The notes: generated by a model from the sequence alone, not told the origin. A DNA stretch of 64,000 nucleotides from CAYNWH01 sp964400885 (GCA_964400885.1 CAYNWH010000004.1:6657-70656); one strand, 5' to 3'; positions 50,109 through 59,449 are shown, counted from the first letter of the stretch. Numbers and translations: made by a program.

Positions 50109-51368
50109 CTATTTATTAATTGCCCCCTTTAAATACTTTATTAATTGGTTTATTTTAACTAATTCAATTTCAGCCAAATTGCGTTTTTTAATCTCTACAC
50201 TAACTTTAGCTAAGGTCTTATCGCTTAAAACTAATCTAAAAGGTAAACCTAATAAATCAGCATCATTTAGCTTAACCCCAGCTGATTCATTACGGTCATC
50301 AAATAAGACTTCAAAACCTTCTTTAATTAAATCATTGTACAATAACTCTGATTTTTTGGCAAGCTCCTTATTCTCACCAATTGAAAGCAGATGAATTTGG
50401 TAAGGCGCCACGGTTTGGGGCCAAATAAGACCATTTTTATCATTATAAACTTCAGCGATTGTTCCCATAATGCGGCTGGGGCCCATACCATAACATCCCA
50501 TAATAATATCACGTTCTTGTCCCTTATCATCAATATATTTAAATTCAAAATCTGAAGTAAAACGAGTCCCTAATTTAAAAATATTGCCTGTTTCAATAGC
50601 TTTTGCTTCTTTAAATTTATTTTTTGCTGTCTGGCAGCCCTGGCATTCTTTAATATCGCTGATAATTTCCTTATTATAAGCTAATTTGCATTTAGGACAG
50701 ATGTAAATTATATCTTCTCCGTTTTCTGCCAAAGTCTGAAACTCATGGGAATACTTAGAAAATGCTCCGCCCGAAGCAAAAGTTAAATAAGTAATATCTC
50801 TTAAGCCTAAACGCTCAAATATTTTAAAATAAGCATCTTTTACAATTTCATAATATTTTTCTAAATCATTTTCATCGGAATGAAATGAATATAAATCCTT
50901 CATGGAAAATTCACGGCCTCTAAGCAACCCAGCCTTGGCTCTTGGTTCATTTCTAAATTTAGTCTGAATCTGATAAACATATTTTGGCAAATCTTTATAA
51001 GAAAAAACAAATTTTTTAAGCAAAGGGGTAACAACTTCCTCATGTGTTGCGCCTAAAGCATATTCCTTATCATCATATCCCTTAAATTTGAATAAAGCAT
51101 CAAAATTATCCCAACGATCAGTCAACTGCCAAATTTCCTTAGGTGTCATGGCTGGCATTAATATTTCCTGGCCGCCAATTTTATTCATTTCCTGGCGTAT
51201 AATGTCTTCAATTTTTCTTAAAACGCTTAGCCCTAAAGGTAAATAAGTATAAATGCCAGCAGTTGACTTATCAATAAAACCAGCCCTGATTAATAAAGAG
51301 GCATTTAAACTTTTTTCTTCGGAACCGATATCTTTTCTAGTTTTGGTAAATAAAAAAGATTGTTTCAT
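50109..51368 (-). CDS. proS: Prolyl-tRNA synthetase lacking the editing insertion
   Basis: 419 aa; the common bacterial form is about 570 aa. Class II motifs are present (RKIEDIIRQEMNKIGGQEILMP; KFRNEPRAKAGLLRGREF; MGCYGMGPSRIMG). The approximately 180-residue editing (INS) domain is missing; in its place is a short segment with two Cys pairs (CPKC, CQGC) that could bind zinc. C-terminal anticodon-binding domain kept. Mischarged Ala-tRNA-Pro would need another route. ATGA overlap with the next upstream gene. Confidence 0.93.
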   Translation of the reverse strand: MKQSFLFTKTRKDIGSEEKSLNASLLIRAGFIDKSTAGIYTYLPLGLSVLRKIEDIIRQEMNKIGGQEILMPAMTPKEIWQLTDRWDNFDALFKFKGYDDKEYALGATHEEVVTPLLKKFVFSYKDLPKYVYQIQTKFRNEPRAKAGLLRGREFSMKDLYSFHSDENDLEKYYEIVKDAYFKIFERLGLRDITYLTFASGGAFSKYSHEFQTLAENGEDIIYICPKCKLAYNKEIISDIKECQGCQTAKNKFKEAKAIETGNIFKLGTRFTSDFEFKYIDDKGQERDIIMGCYGMGPSRIMGTIAEVYNDKNGLIWPQTVAPYQIHLLSIGENKELAKKSELLYNDLIKEGFEVLFDDRNESAGVKLNDADLLGLPFRLVLSDKTLAKVSVEIKKRNLAEIELVKINQLIKYLKGAINK

Positions 51369-51757
51369 ATTCTTTGCCTTGTTTTAGACTTATAACTTAT
51401 AAAAAATAATTCTATTAAAGCAAAAGCAAAAATCAAGATAAGAACATTTGACCAAACCAATAATTTAAAACTCTGCAAACTCAGACTAATAATAATCAGC
51501 AAAGAAAACCAAATCGCCTGGCGCAAAGAAATAATCACCTTTTTGAAGACTAATTTATCTTTAGTAAAAATCAATCTTACCAAAAGACCTAAAATAGCAA
51601 AAGTTCCTACCAAAGCCAAGAATAAACTGGTATAAAAAAAGAGTAAAGCTAATAAGCCACCCTCAAAAGGATTAAAAAAATGAATTACTGCAAAAAAGCC
51701 TAAATAACAAGCGATAGTAGCTAAAAGCATTAATAAAATATAGCTTTTTAATGACAT
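51365..51757 (-). CDS. Small membrane protein
   Basis: 130 aa from the ATG at 51757 (an upstream TTG would add eight residues). Four hydrophobic segments (about 6-26, 37-58, 82-100, 104-124). Overlaps proS by four bases. Family not recognised. Confidence 0.65.
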   Translation of the reverse strand: MSLKSYILLMLLATIACYLGFFAVIHFFNPFEGGLLALLFFYTSLFLALVGTFAILGLLVRLIFTKDKLVFKKVIISLRQAIWFSLLIIISLSLQSFKLLVWSNVLILIFAFALIELFFISYKSKTRQRI

Positions 51758-51826
51758 ATTAATCAATAATTTATTTATCAAGATAACTAAATTCTAACAT
51801 ATTTTACCTACTTGAGCAAGCTTAAA

Positions 51827-52117
51827 TTAGATCGTAAATTTGATATCTTTAATTACTTTTTCTTTAAATTCTTCATTAATTTTTCTAATAAGATCTTCCT
51901 TTCTGAAATTTACTTCCTGAATAATAATAGAATTCAAACAAACAACAGTCAAAATCTTTTCTTTCATATATAAGGGTTTAATCTTTTTTATAATATTAGG
52001 CCCCAGTAATTCTTTAACTAATTTTTCAAATTCTTTAATAATTAAAGCTGTTTCAACATCTTTAGCTAAGCCTATTTGCTTTATACGTTTTTGAAGCAAA
52101 TCTTTAATATGGCGCAT
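51827..52117 (-). CDS. DciA-like (DUF721) protein
   Basis: 96 aa, basic. LLQKRIKQIGLAKDVETALIIKEFEKLVKELLG then LTVVCLNSIIIQEVNFRKEDLIRKINEEF match the DUF721/DciA layout, the replicative-helicase loader of many bacteria. Start at the inner ATG; the longer form overlaps the upstream helicase-nuclease gene. Immediately downstream of that gene. Confidence 0.65.
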   Translation of the reverse strand: MRHIKDLLQKRIKQIGLAKDVETALIIKEFEKLVKELLGPNIIKKIKPLYMKEKILTVVCLNSIIIQEVNFRKEDLIRKINEEFKEKVIKDIKFTI

Positions 52118-52121
52118 AAAT

Positions 52122-55109
52122 TTAAACCTTAAATTCGCAGATATCCTTAAAATCGCAATAAGAACATTTATGGTATTCGGGAGTAGCTTCAAATTGGCTG
52201 GCTTTAATCTCATCAACTGTAATCATAAATCGATCTTCTAGCCTAGCTAGCTCTTTTTCGTTGCCTAAAAAAGATAATTGCGTATTATTATCTAAATAAT
52301 AAAATGTTAATTTACTGATTGGATGATTATTTGCGACATCAGGAATTTGCTGACAAGCATATTGATACAATAATAATTGCTCTTTTTCTTCAAAACTTAA
52401 TTTTTCCTTAGGACGACCAGTTTTATAATCAATCAATTCAGCAGTGCCATCAAGCAAGATATCAATACGGTCAATAAAACCCTTAAATGAATAGATTTCT
52501 TTCTTGTTTCTTTCCTGGCCCATTTTAAAATTAAAGCCTTTTTCTAGAGCTAAGACAGAAAGCGGCTTATCTTTATTCTCTTCATAGAAAAGCTTGATAA
52601 AATCACTGCCTTTTTTCCTATATTTCTCCTTATCTTTCACAGAAACAAACCATTCATCCAGCCAGTTATCTTCAAATATTTTTTTAAATTCTTCTAAACT
52701 AACTAGCTCGCCAATTTTTTTAGCATTTTTTTCTTCTTTTTTGCCAACAGCAAATAAATCTGTTTGGCCGGCTTTAACTCGCGATAAAGCTAATTCAAAA
52801 AATTTTTGCAAAGCGCTATGCATGCTCTTGCCATATGAAAAAACGCCTTTGCCTTTAACTGGAATTCTATAAATATGGGCTAATTTATATTGATAAGGGC
52901 AGGTCTGAAAAGCCGCAATTTGCGAATAAGAAAATTGAGCCGGCAAATTATAATGGGCTTGCTTTTTAATTTTCTCCATTTTAGATAAAGAACTTAATTT
53001 TTCTTGTTTTTCTGTCTTTTTATCCAATTTAAAATTCTTATTAGTCTGGGCTAATTCAACTAAAAATTGAGAAATTTTTTTAGCTCTGGATCCTCCATAA
53101 TCATCAGCTGAGGTTAAAAACAATCCCTGTTTAGCGCGCGTCATAGCTACATAAAATAAACGACGTTCTTCCTGTAGATGAAAATCGCCTTCTGGCAAAA
53201 TATCTTTAACTAACGGTTCTGGAATTTCAATTGGCTCTCCCCTTTTATTGGTGGGAAAACGCTGATCAACTAAATTAGGAATAAAAACATATTTAAATTC
53301 CAGGCCTTTAGCTGAATGCACAGTCATAATTTTAATTACATCAGGACCTAGTTCAATATCAAATTTTAAAGGCCCACTTTCGCCTGATTCTAATTCTAAA
53401 TCTAATTCGGCCAAAAAATTCTGCAATGATGGATCATTGGCTGATTCCTCAAAGACTTTTATCCGATCATAAAATTGGTTTAAATACTCTGCATTTTGCT
53501 TGGCAATAGCTTCATCAGCCTGGATAATTTTTTCTAAATATTTTGAATCTGACATAAAAGCCAACAAAATCTCCCCGGCTGTTTTTTCTCTAGTCAAAAG
53601 ACTATGCTTTTGCACCAAGGACAAAAAATGATTAATTTCTGAAATAGATTCACTGGCTAAACCAGTAATAGCCTGAACATTCTTTAACGCCTCATATAAA
53701 GATAAAGTTTTCTTATTGGCAAAATAACAAATTTTAGCCACTTCTTCATCAGACAGATTTATAATCGGCGAACGTAAAAGCCGAAAAACAGCCGGGCTCT
53801 CATGATAATCATCAAGTAATTTAAAATAATTCAAAATATCAAGAATAATCGGCTTATTATACAAACCGCGCAAAGCCACAAATTGATAAGGTAAATTTGT
53901 CTTGCGTAAAAAATTAGTAAAAGCAGTCGCACTTTCATTAGCGCGCACTAAAATGGCAAAATCAGCCCAGGAAGCTTGTTTATCTTTCTTTTTTAATTCA
54001 ATTATTTTATTTACTATCCCTCTGATTTCATCGTCTAAAGTTTTAAAATGCAAATGCTCAATCTGCGCCTTGCACTTCAAATTAGATTTTAATTGTTTTT
54101 TTATTTTAGAACCCTTTTGTGCTTCTAAACGATTAGGGTCATTTAATTTGATAAAATTATAAGATAAATCCAAAATCTGCTGGCAGGAACGGTAATTTTC
54201 CGTTAAAACGATTTGTGTGGCTTTAGGGTAATCTTTAGTAAATTGCAAAATATTAGAAACCGAAGCACCACGAAATTTATAAATTGACTGGTCATCATCA
54301 GCGACCACAGTTAAATTGGCTTTGTCACCGGCCAGCAATTTGACTAGATTATACTGAGCAAAGTTTGTGTCTTGAAACTCATCAACCAAAATATAGTCAA
54401 ATTGCTGCTGGTATTTTTTTAAAATATTAGGCCGCTCTTTGAATAATTTCAAAGTATAATTGATCAAATCACCAAAATCAAAAGCATTATTTTCCAAAAG
54501 CAACTGCTGATAAACATGATAAGCCTCGGCAATCTCATTTAAGCGTTTAACTTCATCAAAAACTGCCTGATCACTGGTCTTATTGTCCAAATCCAGTTCT
54601 AATTTTTCCGCATAAGCCAAATAATCAGCCGGGTAAATTTCCTCATCTTTAGCTCGGGAAAAATGAGTTAATAAAGCATGAATAAATTTAGTAGGATTGC
54701 CTAATGGCTTATAATAATCCAAATCAAAACGGTTTAAATTCTGGCGCACTAAAAGCCACTGGCTGGTCTGATTAAGCAATTTGAAATCATTAGGCAGACC
54801 AATATCCAAGGCATGCTGTTCCAAAATCTTCTGGCAAAAGGAATGAAAAGTAGAAATCCATAAGTCCACATAGCCTAAAGGCATTAATTTATCTACTCTT
54901 TCTGCCATTTCTCCAGCCGCTTTTTCAGTAAAAGTTAAAGCTAAAATTCCATCAGTTTTCACGCCTTTATCTAAAATTAAATGGGCTATTCTTTGGGTAA
55001 TAACCATGGTTTTGCCAGTGCCAGCACCAGCTACAATCAAAAGAGGCCCATTACCAAAGGTAATAGCTTTTTGCTGTTCTTTATTAAATTTGGGCTTATT
55101 TTCTGGCAT
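52122..55109 (-). CDS. UvrD/AddA-type helicase fused to an Fe-S PD-(D/E)XK nuclease
   Basis: 995 aa. Superfamily 1A helicase: Walker A VAGAGTGKTMVITQRI (about 27-42), VDEFQDTNFAQY (about 240), DDQSIYKFRGAS, TVHSAKGLEFKYVF. From about residue 735 a RecB-like nuclease: FQTCPYQYK, LIDYKTGRP (metal ligands, about 905), and CSYCDFKDIC near the end. Four Cys form the iron-sulfur staple known in AddB/AdnB. Single-protein version of the double-strand-break resection machine. No separate RecC or AddB partner in the window. Confidence 0.92.
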   Translation of the reverse strand: MPENKPKFNKEQQKAITFGNGPLLIVAGAGTGKTMVITQRIAHLILDKGVKTDGILALTFTEKAAGEMAERVDKLMPLGYVDLWISTFHSFCQKILEQHALDIGLPNDFKLLNQTSQWLLVRQNLNRFDLDYYKPLGNPTKFIHALLTHFSRAKDEEIYPADYLAYAEKLELDLDNKTSDQAVFDEVKRLNEIAEAYHVYQQLLLENNAFDFGDLINYTLKLFKERPNILKKYQQQFDYILVDEFQDTNFAQYNLVKLLAGDKANLTVVADDDQSIYKFRGASVSNILQFTKDYPKATQIVLTENYRSCQQILDLSYNFIKLNDPNRLEAQKGSKIKKQLKSNLKCKAQIEHLHFKTLDDEIRGIVNKIIELKKKDKQASWADFAILVRANESATAFTNFLRKTNLPYQFVALRGLYNKPIILDILNYFKLLDDYHESPAVFRLLRSPIINLSDEEVAKICYFANKKTLSLYEALKNVQAITGLASESISEINHFLSLVQKHSLLTREKTAGEILLAFMSDSKYLEKIIQADEAIAKQNAEYLNQFYDRIKVFEESANDPSLQNFLAELDLELESGESGPLKFDIELGPDVIKIMTVHSAKGLEFKYVFIPNLVDQRFPTNKRGEPIEIPEPLVKDILPEGDFHLQEERRLFYVAMTRAKQGLFLTSADDYGGSRAKKISQFLVELAQTNKNFKLDKKTEKQEKLSSLSKMEKIKKQAHYNLPAQFSYSQIAAFQTCPYQYKLAHIYRIPVKGKGVFSYGKSMHSALQKFFELALSRVKAGQTDLFAVGKKEEKNAKKIGELVSLEEFKKIFEDNWLDEWFVSVKDKEKYRKKGSDFIKLFYEENKDKPLSVLALEKGFNFKMGQERNKKEIYSFKGFIDRIDILLDGTAELIDYKTGRPKEKLSFEEKEQLLLYQYACQQIPDVANNHPISKLTFYYLDNNTQLSFLGNEKELARLEDRFMITVDEIKASQFEATPEYHKCSYCDFKDICEFKV

Positions 55110-55152
55110 AAATATGTTTTTATTTTACAACAAAAATTAACTTATTGCCATA

Positions 55153-55181
55153 TTGACAAAATGAAAAAAATATGCTAAAAT
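55153..55181 (+). promoter_or_regulatory. Promoter of the 80-aa membrane-protein gene
   Basis: TTGACA (55153-55158), 17-nt spacer, TGC-TAAAAT (55176-55181). Confidence 0.8.
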
Positions 55182-55213
55182 ATTAAATCAAACCTTAAAC
55201 AGGAGGAAACTTA

Positions 55214-55456
55214 ATGAAAAAGATCAATGAGGTGAAAATTTTGACCTTTACCGGCATTTTCACTGCCCTGTTCTGCTGCTTCGGCCTCATCGCCGGCCTC
55301 CCGATCTTCTGGGTCACGGCAGCCATCGCTCCCAAGCTCAGCCAGGCTCTGGTCATCACCATCCTGGTCATCAGCAGCGCCAGCCTTTACCTCACCTTCA
55401 ACCTGGACCACCTCGGCTACTGCTTCGAGCAGCTCGAACGCATCGTGGTCAAATAA
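55214..55456 (+). CDS. 80-aa membrane protein
   Basis: Two hydrophobic segments (about 9-32 and 38-62), then a polar end (LDHLGYCFEQLERIVVK). Strikingly GC-rich third positions in an AT-rich surround. SD AGGAGG eight nt before the ATG, own promoter and a terminator with the stem GCCGCCAGCA/TGCTGGCGGC. Not recognised; SD-class monocistronic gene and a likely acquisition. Confidence 0.75.
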   Translation: MKKINEVKILTFTGIFTALFCCFGLIAGLPIFWVTAAIAPKLSQALVITILVISSASLYLTFNLDHLGYCFEQLERIVVK

Positions 55457-55477
55457 TAACAAGCCCACGACATCCCT

Positions 55478-55501
55478 GCCGCCAGCAATTCTGCTGGCGG
55501 C
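55478..55501 (+). terminator. Terminator of the 80-aa gene
   Basis: GCCGCCAGCA-ATTC-TGCTGGCGGC, then ATTAAATTTTAT. Confidence 0.8.
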
Positions 55502-55531
55502 ATTAAATTTTATAAATCCACAATCAGATCT

Positions 55532-55559
55532 TTTACAATTATAAAAAATTTGCTATATT
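55532..55559 (+). promoter_or_regulatory. Promoter of structured RNA D
   Basis: TTTACA (55532-55537), 16-nt spacer, TGC-TATATT (55554-55559). Confidence 0.6.
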
Positions 55560-55564
55560 TAAAT

Positions 55565-55830
55565 TAGTTTTCTTTTTTCGTGGGCTGCGTCCGTGGCAGC
55601 GGGGACAACTCCTTTCCAAACCGGCCAACTGGCCCGCAAAGGCCCTAATCCAGGGCCTCTGTGTCAATAACGGTTTTTTAAAAAAACCGAAAGAATATTG
55701 AGAAGGGGCACCCTCACCTGCCAACCCTGACCTGGGGCGGCCCGCCTGAGCTTTATTCAAGCGAAGGCGGGCCGCCCGCGCCCTACAAAAAGAACAAAGC
55801 CGCTTCGGCAGATGCCGAGCGGCTTTTACT
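55565..55830 (+). ncRNA. Candidate structured RNA D (about 265 nt)
   Basis: GC-rich plus-strand unit. 5' GTGGGCTGCG can pair with CGCGCCCTAC (about 55778-55787) as a closing helix with one mismatch. Inside: GGCCC-TAATCCA-GGGCC, CGGTTTTTT/AAAAAAACCG and a 13-bp stem GGGCGGCCCGCCT/AGGCGGGCCGCCC. Ends in a terminator (55796-55825). Minus-strand ORF of 73 codons here has no SD and is ignored. Not matched to tmRNA, RNase P or SRP RNA by eye. Confidence 0.7.
55796..55827. terminator. Bidirectional terminator of RNA D and the 43-aa gene
   Basis: AAAGCCGCT...AGCGGCTTTT with inner CGGCA/TGCCG; T-rich on both sides. Confidence 0.8.
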
Positions 55831-55832
55831 TT

Positions 55833-55964
55833 TTAAAATAAATCAACCAGCCAGTAGTGCAGGATTATGGCGTGAATGACAGCTGCGATTAAAAACGGCA
55901 GCCAAAATCTTTTGCCAAGCCCCAAGCAAAAATGCACCAATGTTCCCTCTTTGCTTTCGCTCAT
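55833..55964 (-). CDS. 43-aa single-pass membrane protein
   Basis: MSESKEGTLVHFCLGLGKRF, then a hydrophobic helix WLPFLIAAVIHAIILHYWLV, ending DLF. SD AAGGAGG seven nt before the ATG. Too short for family assignment. Converges on RNA D and shares its terminator. Confidence 0.65.
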   Translation of the reverse strand: MSESKEGTLVHFCLGLGKRFWLPFLIAAVIHAIILHYWLVDLF

Positions 55965-56012
55965 CTTTTTCCTCCTTTTTGACTGACTGAGTTATATATT
56001 TAATTTTTGAAT

Positions 56013-57077
56013 CTATTTATAAGCTTTAAACTTTCTATCTAACTCCTGGCTAAATGACTTCAACGGATGATTTAATATTTCTTTTTTAAATTTATTTAAA
56101 TAAATATTTAAAGCATTTTTTTTCATTGGGCTGCCGACAATTTCCATAAAGCCCTGGCCTTTGATCTTTTTGCCTTTTAAACTGCCTTTAATTTCGATCC
56201 CTCCTTCCCAATAATTAATCGTACCAAAAATCATTTCCTGTTTCTTATTAAAGGGCTTAACCAATAAATTCAAGTCAAAAGCTGGGATAATAATTTCATA
56301 ATCAAGATAATATTCTGAACCAGTTTCCTGACTGATAAATTTATTGCCTCTGGTTTTAATAATCAACTCATCAGTAAATTTTGTCTTATTATTCTTATCA
56401 ATCAAACTGGCATGGTAAGTCAGCGCTTTATCGCCGTAAATAAAACAAACAATATCAGTGCCATTTTCTAACTGTAAAGAAAACCAAGTCCATTTATCAC
56501 CGCGCACAAAAGAATTCTGCGCCCATTGATGATCCATCCAACTGAAACCTCTAACATTTAACCATTGACCCTTAACTTTTATCAATCCTTCTGTTGCTAA
56601 ATGGGTTAATGAATAATAATAAGTGGTTTTTGTTTTTAAGTCAAGATAGCCGGTTTTATTTAAAAGTAATGGCTTTTTAATCAGCTTTAAATTCAAATCA
56701 AGCAAATCATTAACCAGATGGTAATTAAAAGGCTTATTTTCCTCAATTAAACAGGTATTATCATACTGAACCCAAAGCAATGGTTTAGTAAAACTTTCGG
56801 GATTTACCAGGCAAAGCGGGCTGATTTGCTTTTTAAATTGGTGTTTCTTGTTATCAGTTAAAAGACTATGGGAGAAATAAAGAGTTTTTAAAGGCACTTT
56901 GCTTAAAAAAGGAATTTTAACCTCTTTGGGCTTGGCAGCAAAAAGCGTATGCATATAAGAAAAAGCCCTGCCGTCTTTAGCTTTTAAATTACCATTAAAA
57001 TACCACCATTCAATGGAATGGTCATGTTTTTGCTCATCACAGGGAAATTTAATTGGCTGATATTTTTCTTTTTTCAT
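56013..57077 (-). CDS. CrtC/AttH-like lipocalin-domain protein
   Basis: 354 aa. HDHSIEWWYFNGNLKAKDGR (about 20-39), the WWYFNG signature of the CrtC/AttH lipocalin-like family, and RGFSWMDHQWAQNSF (about 172-186), WTWFSLQLENGTDIVCFIYG. Two lipocalin-type barrels expected. Members include carotenoid hydratases and predicted hydrolases; no carotenoid genes here, so the substrate is unknown. No signal peptide. Confidence 0.75.
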   Translation of the reverse strand: MKKEKYQPIKFPCDEQKHDHSIEWWYFNGNLKAKDGRAFSYMHTLFAAKPKEVKIPFLSKVPLKTLYFSHSLLTDNKKHQFKKQISPLCLVNPESFTKPLLWVQYDNTCLIEENKPFNYHLVNDLLDLNLKLIKKPLLLNKTGYLDLKTKTTYYYSLTHLATEGLIKVKGQWLNVRGFSWMDHQWAQNSFVRGDKWTWFSLQLENGTDIVCFIYGDKALTYHASLIDKNNKTKFTDELIIKTRGNKFISQETGSEYYLDYEIIIPAFDLNLLVKPFNKKQEMIFGTINYWEGGIEIKGSLKGKKIKGQGFMEIVGSPMKKNALNIYLNKFKKEILNHPLKSFSQELDRKFKAYK

Positions 57078-57080
57078 AAT

Positions 57081-58022
57081 TTACGGCTGTAAAATATCCT
57101 CTGTGCGACCATCAATGGAAATGACGACATTTTGCACCGAAGCAAATTGTTTTAAAGTCTCAGTAATTTGCGCTCTAATAGCTGAAACGCGGCAGGAGCC
57201 GCCGACCTGAAATTCCAATTGCTCGTCAAAATCAGCATAGACCGTGCCATTATCAATCACTAATCGCTGAATCTTCACACCGCTATTTATTGAGGTAAAA
57301 TAACCAGTATTCTCATCATTAATTGTTGGACCTTTTAACAATTCCTCTAAAGCTGCTTTGGCCACTGAAGGTGTTTTTGGAATCTGGCGCTCTACAGAAA
57401 AAACTTTATTACAGGAAATTTGCGGATCTAGATTATTATTATTAAAAAACACTTTAATCGTAGTTAAATCTGCTCCTGGTTCTAGCATTACAGGGATTTC
57501 CACTTTTTCATCAAACTGTGGCAAACCAGAAGGATTATCTTTCATTAATATTAAAATCGCCGCAGTTGGTTCATTAACTAAAAATTCAAGATCAACTTTA
57601 AAAGGAACGAAATCTTCTGTCATCCAGTCATCTTGAGCCTGAGCAATGGCAGTCTCAATGGTTTTACCATTAGTATCTTCCAGACGAATCGGAAAGCTAG
57701 CTTCAAAATACCATAAACGAGCTTCCCCTTCTAAAACAAAAGGTGAACTAATCTGCTGGTCGGGCTGAAGATTATTAAGTATTAAATTAGGACTAGTGGT
57801 ATTATCTGGCTCTGCCGGCTGATTTAAATTATTATTTATTGATGCATTAACATTGCCGCAAGCTTGAGTTGGCGCAGGCGCACTAGGATTGCCATGCTTA
57901 ACCCATTGGCCATTTTGGCAAAGCCAGGTATCTTCGGGAGTAAATAATCTTAAGCCAATGAAAACTAGAATTAAAATAATTAAAATAACTAAAAGATAAA
58001 TTAGGATTTTTTGATTTTTCAT
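57081..58022 (-). CDS. Membrane-anchored Gmad2/GerMN-domain protein
   Basis: 313 aa from the ATG at 58022 (an upstream TTG would add 20 residues overlapping the rlmN end). One N-terminal helix (about 8-27), a linker with DTWLCQNGQWVKHGNPSAP, a Gmad2-type Ig-like domain (about 85-185: ISSPFVLEGEARLWYFEASF) and a GerMN domain (about 195-310: KAALEELLKGPTINDE, GSCRVSAIRAQITETL). Extracytoplasmic; function unproven. Confidence 0.75.
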   Translation of the reverse strand: MKNQKILIYLLVILIILILVFIGLRLFTPEDTWLCQNGQWVKHGNPSAPAPTQACGNVNASINNNLNQPAEPDNTTSPNLILNNLQPDQQISSPFVLEGEARLWYFEASFPIRLEDTNGKTIETAIAQAQDDWMTEDFVPFKVDLEFLVNEPTAAILILMKDNPSGLPQFDEKVEIPVMLEPGADLTTIKVFFNNNNLDPQISCNKVFSVERQIPKTPSVAKAALEELLKGPTINDENTGYFTSINSGVKIQRLVIDNGTVYADFDEQLEFQVGGSCRVSAIRAQITETLKQFASVQNVVISIDGRTEDILQP

Positions 58023-58041
58023 ATTTTTATTATTTAAATAT

Positions 58042-59058
58042 TTAATTATTTTTACCGGCCAATTGGCCGCAAGCAGCAGCAATCTCCCGGCCTAAACGAT
58101 AGCGTTCTGTAACTTTTATTTTATGAGCTAATAAAACTCGTCTGAATTTACTTATCTGTTCCCTACTGGAAGGTTTAAAAATCTTCTTAGGAAAATCACC
58201 AGGATTATAAACAATTAAATTTATTAAATATAAAGATTTAGGCAAATTGCTTAAGACACTGACCAATTCTTCTGCCTCCTTTATTTTATCATTAAAACCA
58301 TCAATCATAATATACTCCAGCATCACTTGCCTGTTAGTTTTTTCTAAATAATATTCAAGAGCATTTAAAACAGATTTTAAAGGATATTTTTTATTTAAAG
58401 GAATTATTTGGTCTCGCAACTTATCATTAGGTGCATGCAAAGAAATGGCTAAATTTAATTGCATATTTTCTTTAGCTAATTTCCTTATGCCATCAGGAAT
58501 GCCAATAGTTGAAATGGAAATATGGCGCGCACCAATATTAAAACTTTCCTGGCTATTTAATAATTTAATCGCTTTAAGTACATTATCATAATTTAAAAAT
58601 GGTTCACCCATGCCCATAAAAACAAGATTAGTAATTTTTTGATTGTCCTTTTTTAAATAACGGTTAAAAAATAAAATCTGGTCAATAATTTCACCTATCT
58701 CTAAATTGCGGCTAAAGCCCAATTGGCCAGTAGCGCAAAACAAACAGCCTAAAGGACAGCCAACTTGTGAAGAAACACAAATCGTATTTCTGTCTTTATG
58801 CTGCATTAAAACAGTTTCAATTTTTTTACCGTCTTCCAAAGTTATTAAAGCTTTAATTGTCTTTTTATCTTTAGAAATTGAAACTTGGGCTCTTATCTCT
58901 AAAGGCAACTCTTGATTTAACTTTTCACGCAGTTCTTTGGGTAAATTAGTCGCCTGCTGCCAATCGCTTAATAAATCATGAAAAATCGCCTGTTTGACCT
59001 GCTTTAAGCGATAAGCTGGTTCAGTTTTTAAAAGCTTATTTAAATTATTTAAATTCAT
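58042..59058 (-). CDS. rlmN: 23S rRNA (adenine-2503-C2) methyltransferase RlmN
   Basis: 338 aa. Radical SAM motif CPLGCLFC (CxxxCxxC), preceded by TICVSSQVG, then NLVFMGMGEPFLNYDNV and a C-terminal AACGQL with the catalytic Cys. Methylates A2503 (and tRNA A37 in some species). Confidence 0.95.
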   Translation of the reverse strand: MNLNNLNKLLKTEPAYRLKQVKQAIFHDLLSDWQQATNLPKELREKLNQELPLEIRAQVSISKDKKTIKALITLEDGKKIETVLMQHKDRNTICVSSQVGCPLGCLFCATGQLGFSRNLEIGEIIDQILFFNRYLKKDNQKITNLVFMGMGEPFLNYDNVLKAIKLLNSQESFNIGARHISISTIGIPDGIRKLAKENMQLNLAISLHAPNDKLRDQIIPLNKKYPLKSVLNALEYYLEKTNRQVMLEYIMIDGFNDKIKEAEELVSVLSNLPKSLYLINLIVYNPGDFPKKIFKPSSREQISKFRRVLLAHKIKVTERYRLGREIAAACGQLAGKNN

Positions 59059-59117
59059 AGTATATTAATCATTTATACTAATTTTAACCCATCTGCCAAT
59101 TAAAGTCTATAATAAAA

Positions 59118-59139
59118 AAAGCGCCTATTCAGACGCTTT
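59118..59139 (-). terminator. Terminator overlapping the end of the 94-aa gene
   Basis: AAAGCGTC-TGAATAG-GCGCTTT then TTTTATT; the TAG stop lies in the loop. Confidence 0.8.
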
Positions 59140-59409
59140 CACATGCCATCTAATAAAATGATATTTTAGCTCAGAACTAATCGCTCCCGCTCCAGGGAAT
59201 TCCACTTCAGCAACCTTAAATTTAATTAATTTTATTATGCCAAGCAAAACATCTTCATCTTTTGTGAAATAAATTGCCCGAAATTTTCCTTCTGGGAATT
59301 TGAACACATCAGAGCCATGATCATTTGCTTCTGCTGGCACACAGCCTAAAAAGAATAATCCTGGCCCTTCAGACATCGGTACATCTTGCTGTTTCTTTTG
59401 CTGGAGCAA
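59125..59409 (-). CDS. 94-aa protein of unknown function
   Basis: MLQQKKQQDVPMSEGPGLFF... IIKLIKFKVAEVEFPGAGAI...KYHFIRWHVKASE. Small alpha/beta protein without signal or membrane helix. TTG start chosen from the SD AAGGAGG eight nt upstream; the inner ATG (residue 12) lacks an SD. Promoter 59450-59478. SD-class gene with coding sequence running into its terminator. Family not recognised. Confidence 0.7.
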   Translation of the reverse strand: MLQQKKQQDVPMSEGPGLFFLGCVPAEANDHGSDVFKFPEGKFRAIYFTKDEDVLLGIIKLIKFKVAEVEFPGAGAISSELKYHFIRWHVKASE

Positions 59410-59449
59410 AATAATTTCCTCCTTGATTATTTTATACCAACTAAATGCT

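Noticed and set aside
55539..55760. 73-aa ORF on the minus strand
   Set aside because: Overlaps the structured RNA D and its promoter, has no SD and unusual composition.
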